Shown here: in pieces, positions 60,385 through 64,000 of the stretch
Layout: every line of letters starts with the position of its first letter
Position numbering within the stretch: the stretch's first letter is position 1
Assembly (NCBI GenBank): GCA_004557825.1
Contig: SFFL01000005.1
Coordinates: forward strand, 1 to 64,000
Source of the DNA: Bacteroidales bacterium
GTDB taxonomy: Bacteria > Bacteroidota > Bacteroidia > Bacteroidales > Muribaculaceae
Reading direction: 5' to 3'
Length of the DNA stretch: 64,000 bases
Made by a program: the position numbers and the translations under genes
Notes under the pieces: model-generated
The model's input: only the letters and a program-made list of their open reading frames with translations
The model's database searches: none
Told to the model about the DNA's origin: nothing

Positions 60385-60810
60385 TTATTCGCAGTCGGCG
60401 AAGATGGTGCCGGAAAGATCGGAGATGGCGTCGAGCGGGATTGTAGTGCCGTCGGTGAGATGCAGCAGGTTGTAAGCTTCCTCTACCTTCTTGATGCTTC
60501 CGGTTACGGTGATGTAAGAACCTCCCTGTTTGTGTCGGTCAGGTTGGAAAAATGTGATTTCAATGGCCGGGCGATGGGGCAGCGACAATACATAATTCAT
60601 TTTGCGGGAAAGTTCCTGCAGCTGATCGGCCGACATCTCGCTTTGAGGTGTGGTGCATCTTGCGGTTTCGGCAATGGCTTCATCGTGCCCCGAAAGCGCG
60701 GCGAAGGGGGCAAACTGGGCGGCACGCGCCTCCATCGACATACGCGGGTGGCGCTTGCTCTCGGGGTGAGGCAGATTCACGATGTCTTCGTAAGGGAAAT
60801 TGTCGTCCAT
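60385..60810 (-). CDS. YolD-like protein
   Basis: 141 residues from ATG 60810 (MDDNFPYEDIVNLP); an in-frame ATG at 60903 would add 31 residues and overlap the polymerase gene by 17 bases. The block YEDIVNLPHPESKRHPRMSMEARAAQFAPFAALSGHDEAI is the YolD-family signature, and the C-terminus is the small beta domain with VTGSIKKVEEAYNLL. In Bacilli YolD genes sit beside Y-family polymerases of the YqjW/UvrX group, as here. A role as polymerase accessory in lesion bypass is inferred from that pairing. Confidence 0.8.
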   Translation of the reverse strand: MDDNFPYEDIVNLPHPESKRHPRMSMEARAAQFAPFAALSGHDEAIAETARCTTPQSEMSADQLQELSRKMNYVLSLPHRPAIEITFFQPDRHKQGGSYITVTGSIKKVEEAYNLLHLTDGTTIPLDAISDLSGTIFADCE

Positions 60811-60886
60811 TGTGCAGTTGCTTTTTGTCGATACTGTTATTCCTTTGCCGATGCGGGGATTTCTGTGCGTTGGTGGATATGGGAGA

Positions 60887-62377
60887 TTACGCTTTGTGGC
60901 CACCTATCTGGCCGTTGCGCTCCCGCTGGGTGGCACCCTCGGCGAAGTTCAGGCCGGAAAGGATTATGTTTTTGCCAAACTTCTGGCGAAGACGGTTGAT
61001 AGTTTTCAACCGACGGTTTTCACGGTCGAGCGTTTCCTCTTGCTTCTTTTCCTCGCGCGCTTTAGCTTCGTAATCGGTAAAGAGGTCGAGCTGAACCGAC
61101 TCGGGCTGCACCGCAACTTTTTCTTTCGGGATGAGCCGGTTGATGGAGATGGTGATTCGGCGGACAAGCAGGATGGGGTTGGCTATGCGCCGGAACAGCT
61201 GCTCCACATAATCGGTGAGCAGTCGCGATGACGATGTGTATTGCGGGAAATTGGAAGTACCGTGTGAGTGGTAGGGCACCTGTCGTCCGTAATGGTCGAC
61301 AGATACACGCCCGTGGTATTTGCTGCGGATTTCGGGGTTGGTAAGATTCTCTATGTCGTAGCCGAGAGTGAGGGTAATCTGGTCGGTGACCAGCCCTTTT
61401 TCTACAAGTTCCAGTGCCACATTTCCGGCCATCTCCATAGCCACCACCAGCGCTTTCTCAAACGTATAGGCACAGGAGAGTACTTGCCCGCTGGAGATTG
61501 AGTGCGTCTCGGGTCGGTAAGCCTTGATTTTATCCATTGTCACCGGTTCCCATCCCCAGGCGTGGTCGATTATCAGCTCCGCATTCACGCCGAATTCCGA
61601 GTAAAACCAGTCTTCGTGGGCCAGCGAGGCGCGGGCAATATCACCCATCGTGAGCAGTCCGGCTGCCTGAAGTCGGCGGGCAATGCCGCGGCCGGTGCGC
61701 CAGAAATCTGTGAGCGGGAAATGTGTCCATAACTTGCGGCGGTAACTCATTTCGTCGAGTTCTGCTATGCGCACGCCATCTTTGTCGGGCGGCATTTTCT
61801 TTGCCACAATATCCATAGCCACCTTGCACAGATACATATTCGTGCCAATTCCGGCTGTGGCGGTGATGCCGGTTTCTGCCAGTACTTCGCGAATCATTTT
61901 CATAGCGAGGTCGTGGGCCGACATCTTATATGTGCCAAGGTAGGCAGTTGCGTCGATGATAACCTCGTCGATGGAATATACGTGGATATCTTCCTCGGCA
62001 ATGTAGCGCAGATATATGCCGAAGATGCGTGTGGAATAGTCGACATACAGCTGCATTCTCGGGGGTGCCACCAGATAGCCCACGGCCAGGTCGGGACGCT
62101 CTGCCAGTTCGCTTCCTGAAGTGGATGTGCCCCGGTAACCGCGATGGCGGTTGACCTCCCGCAGACGCTGGATTACCTCGAACAGGCGCGGGCGGCCGGG
62201 CACGCCGTAGGCTTTTAGCGCCGGGGAAACAGCCAGACAGATCGTCTTGTCGGTGCGCGTTTCATCGGCCACGACAAGGCAGGCATCGAGCGGGTTAAGT
62301 CCGCGCTCGACACATTCCACCGAAGCGTAGAAGCTCTTCAGGTCGATAGCGATATATTGCCTTTGGGGCGGATTCAT
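60887..62377 (-). CDS. Y-family DNA polymerase, UvrX/YqjW-like
   Basis: 496 residues. Palm-domain metal ligands appear as Asp12 (AIDLKSFYASVECVERG) and Asp137-Glu138 (YSIDEVIID). The finger/palm region has GVPGRPRLFEVIQRL, and the little-finger domain follows from about 260. The length and the long insertion after residue 70 fit the ImpB/MucB/SamB-type UvrX group rather than DinB. It performs error-prone bypass of damaged templates. It is followed by the YolD-like gene and preceded on the same strand by a nucleotidyltransferase gene. Confidence 0.9.
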   Translation of the reverse strand: MNPPQRQYIAIDLKSFYASVECVERGLNPLDACLVVADETRTDKTICLAVSPALKAYGVPGRPRLFEVIQRLREVNRHRGYRGTSTSGSELAERPDLAVGYLVAPPRMQLYVDYSTRIFGIYLRYIAEEDIHVYSIDEVIIDATAYLGTYKMSAHDLAMKMIREVLAETGITATAGIGTNMYLCKVAMDIVAKKMPPDKDGVRIAELDEMSYRRKLWTHFPLTDFWRTGRGIARRLQAAGLLTMGDIARASLAHEDWFYSEFGVNAELIIDHAWGWEPVTMDKIKAYRPETHSISSGQVLSCAYTFEKALVVAMEMAGNVALELVEKGLVTDQITLTLGYDIENLTNPEIRSKYHGRVSVDHYGRQVPYHSHGTSNFPQYTSSSRLLTDYVEQLFRRIANPILLVRRITISINRLIPKEKVAVQPESVQLDLFTDYEAKAREEKKQEETLDRENRRLKTINRLRQKFGKNIILSGLNFAEGATQRERNGQIGGHKA

Positions 62378-62443
62378 CAGGTCAGGAGAGATGCGGCTTA
62401 AGGTCGGAAGCCGGTTGTGATTTATCGATGAAATGTGTTGAAA

Positions 62444-63205
62444 TTAATGGTTGAGAGCCGCTTCGGCGGCCTGGAGTTTTTCTGAAGAACCGACGTCGAA
62501 CCATTGGCACCCCTCCGGTAGAAGGAAACGGCGAATCTTAGCTTTGCCGAGCACCGAGAGGTAAAACGGAATGATGGAGAATGGCTTGGCATCGGCTCCG
62601 CCATTGTATTTCTCGAGAAGGTCTAAGATGGCGGGATTAATGATGTGAATGCCATCAAATGGCGTGGCGTCGTCGGAGGCTGATGGGGTGAAGGTGGCGG
62701 GGCGGTATTCTCCGGTGGAGCGATTCTGCCATCCGCGCAGGGTGCTTTCGGCGCTGTCGAACCATAGTGTGCGCGAAGATTCGCGGTGGCTGCAGAGCAG
62801 GGTAGCGTCGGCGCCAGATTGCTCGTGGTATCGGCACATCTGCGCCAACGGCAGGTCGGTGAGAATGTCGGCGTTATGCAGCAGTATCGGGTCGTAGGGG
62901 CGGCCCATACTTTTCAGTATATCCGCCGCTTTCAGGAGGCCTCCGCCTGTGTCGAGCAGCAGTGCGCGCTCGTCGCTGATGCGTATGTCGAGGCCGAAAT
63001 TATGGTTCTCGGCAAGATAGTTCTCTATCTGGTCGGCAAAATGATGCACATTCACCACAATCTCCGTAACACCCGCTGCCGCAATGTTTTCGATTACCCT
63101 GCGGAGCATAGGTTTGCCGTCCACCGGGACGAGAGCTTTCGGGTGGTGGAGGGTAAAGGGCTTAAGGCGGGTGCCAAATCCGGCTGCAAAAATCATTGCT
63201 TTCAT
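62444..63205 (-). CDS. MurU-like nucleotidyltransferase
   Basis: 253 residues. The NTP-binding signature GFGTRLKPFTLHHPK lies at 9-23 with Lys23, and a metal Asp occurs in HNADILTD. The sequence resembles MurNAc-1-phosphate uridylyltransferase (MurU) and mannose-1-phosphate guanylyltransferases. The gene just upstream is an AmgK-like kinase fused to RapZ, the partner expected for a MurNAc/GlcNAc salvage route to UDP-sugars. Substrate therefore inferred. It is preceded by a three-copy tandem repeat. Confidence 0.8.
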   Translation of the reverse strand: MKAMIFAAGFGTRLKPFTLHHPKALVPVDGKPMLRRVIENIAAAGVTEIVVNVHHFADQIENYLAENHNFGLDIRISDERALLLDTGGGLLKAADILKSMGRPYDPILLHNADILTDLPLAQMCRYHEQSGADATLLCSHRESSRTLWFDSAESTLRGWQNRSTGEYRPATFTPSASDDATPFDGIHIINPAILDLLEKYNGGADAKPFSIIPFYLSVLGKAKIRRFLLPEGCQWFDVGSSEKLQAAEAALNH

Positions 63206-63213
63206 ATACAGGA

Positions 63214-63291
63214 GTAGCCGATTAGAATATTACGCTGTAGTAGCCGATTAGAATATTACGATGTAGTAGCCGATTAGAATATTACGATGTA
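63214..63291. repeat. Three 26-bp tandem repeats
   Basis: Units at 63214-63239, 63240-63265 and 63266-63291; units 2 and 3 are identical and unit 1 differs at one base. Each starts GTAGCCGATTAGAATATTAC. The array fills the 94-base gap between the RapZ-fusion stop and the MurU-like start. Confidence 0.9.
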
Positions 63292-63299
63292 GGTGCCGG

Positions 63300-64000
63300 T
63301 TAATTTTTCTCGCCGCCTTCTTCGGGGATGATGAGAGGTTTCTGCGGGTCGCGGAGCCATGAATCGAACACTACGGTGCAGCGGCGTGCCGGGAGTGTTT
63401 CGGAAATGCCCTGTTCGCGGTGGCACAGTTGCACCTTCACACCATATTTATTACTGATGTGCCGGGCGAGCGCTTCCGCCGAGTAGACCGAGCGGTGCTG
63501 CCCGCCGGTGCATCCGAAGCAAACACTCAGCGAGGTGAATCCGCGCTGGATGTAGCGCTCCACCGATGCGTCAACAATCTTTTCGCACTTGGCGATAAAT
63601 GGGAGGATTTCGCCATCGGCTTCAAGGAAATCGCGCACCGGTTTGTCGCGCCCGGTGAGATGCTTGAAGGGGGCATATCTCCCCGGATTGTGCGTAGCGC
63701 GGCAGTCGAATACAAATCCGCCGCCATTGCCGGAGGGGTCGGTGGGGATTCCTTTTTTATAAGAGAAGCTGGTTACGGATACCGTAAGTGGCGTTGTCTC
63801 GTCGACGGTAACAGTGTGGGCATCGCGGTCGGCATTGGTGGCGCGGGAGCCGTGGCGCTGCGCCACTTTCTCTGCAAGAGCTGCGAGCGTGGGTAGCTCC
63901 TCCTCGAGAACCCGGAATGTGTCGGGCAGGTCGCGGTCGTAGAATAGCTGGTAGAGGTTGTCTACGCCAAATGGTAGCGACTCGATGAAGTGCTTTTTCT
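63300..64000 (-). CDS. AmgK-like kinase C-terminus fused to RapZ C-terminal domain (cut by window edge)
   Basis: The frame is open to the window end, leaving about 232 residues. The first part (KKHFIESLPFGVDNLYQLFYDRDLPDTF...) looks like the end of an aminoglycoside-phosphotransferase-type sugar kinase. The rest is a RapZ C-terminal domain: FSYKKGIPTDPSGNGGGFVFDCRATHNPG, GRDKPVRDFLE and FGCTGGQHRSVYSAEALARHI. AmgK phosphorylates MurNAc/GlcNAc at C1; RapZ senses glucosamine-6-phosphate and controls GlmS in E. coli. The fusion would tie amino-sugar salvage to sensing. The MurU-like gene is downstream. A GTG within the frame (63864-63866) is not a real start. Confidence 0.8.
   Translation of the reverse strand, partial: KKHFIESLPFGVDNLYQLFYDRDLPDTFRVLEEELPTLAALAEKVAQRHGSRATNADRDAHTVTVDETTPLTVSVTSFSYKKGIPTDPSGNGGGFVFDCRATHNPGRYAPFKHLTGRDKPVRDFLEADGEILPFIAKCEKIVDASVERYIQRGFTSLSVCFGCTGGQHRSVYSAEALARHISNKYGVKVQLCHREQGISETLPARRCTVVFDSWLRDPQKPLIIPEEGGEKN

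Noticed and set aside
63214..63291. Short CRISPR array
   Set aside because: The units are directly adjacent without spacers and there are no cas genes nearby; it is a plain tandem repeat.

Overview
The window reads as a chromosome segment of a gut-type Bacteroidales bacterium, most likely near the Muribaculaceae. The evidence is an outer-membrane SusC/SusD locus under an ECF sigma/FecR pair, BACON and GLUG extracellular domains, promoters of the Bacteroidetes type (a TAnnTTTG box, in two places with TTTG about 20 bases upstream), fused AmgK-RapZ and formiminotransferase-cyclodeaminase genes, and weak Shine-Dalgarno signals. The family-level assignment is inference. I saw no rRNA, tRNA, CRISPR array, intact transposase or prophage.

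Layout. 1-12936, minus strand: a glycan-uptake locus read right to left. It holds an ECF sigma factor, a FecR anti-sigma factor, a SusC-type TonB-dependent transporter broken by one in-frame amber codon, SusD, a lipoprotein joining a degenerate phosphodiester-glycosidase domain to GLUG repeats, a GLUG protein, an apparently intact NAGPA-type phosphodiester glycosidase, a BACON-domain protein, a terminator, and a second GLUG paralogue cut by the window edge. 13179-18809, plus strand: a divergent, translationally coupled trio of histidine acid phosphatase, GH3 and GH20 enzymes. Together these suggest attack on a phosphate-containing, GlcNAc-bearing glycan, which is the best candidate here for something undescribed.

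18980-29127: a ROK glucokinase, phosphate butyryltransferase and butyrate kinase, then the complete histidine-utilisation operon (ftcD, hutU, hutH, hutI, minus strand). 29375-34306: a small membrane protein, dxs, trkA and trkH. 34452-39642: a GT4 glycosyltransferase, then gyrA with a structured leader and a TPR protein. 39997-44596: a small XRE-like regulator, a coiled-coil lipoprotein resembling Cbp1, rsmI, an acidic repeat protein and a PBP4-type dacB. 44735-48853: TetR, fabG, a TM2 protein with a Q/Y/G-rich head, a rubredoxin-first rubrerythrin and an AI-2E family permease. 49033-54967: a nucleoside permease, rsmE and kdsA (4-base overlaps), a TPR protein, and an ECF sigma factor with a four-helix membrane partner. 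55107-60283: carA-carB divergent from a TcdA-like dehydratase. 60385-64000: a minus-strand run of AmgK-RapZ fusion, MurU-like nucleotidyltransferase, Y-family polymerase and YolD-like protein.

Non-coding structure includes a palindromic MITE/REP-like repeat (two full copies, one compact, one fragment), two related short tandem-repeat arrays, an IS21-like end remnant, several strong terminators and many recognisable -7 promoter boxes.
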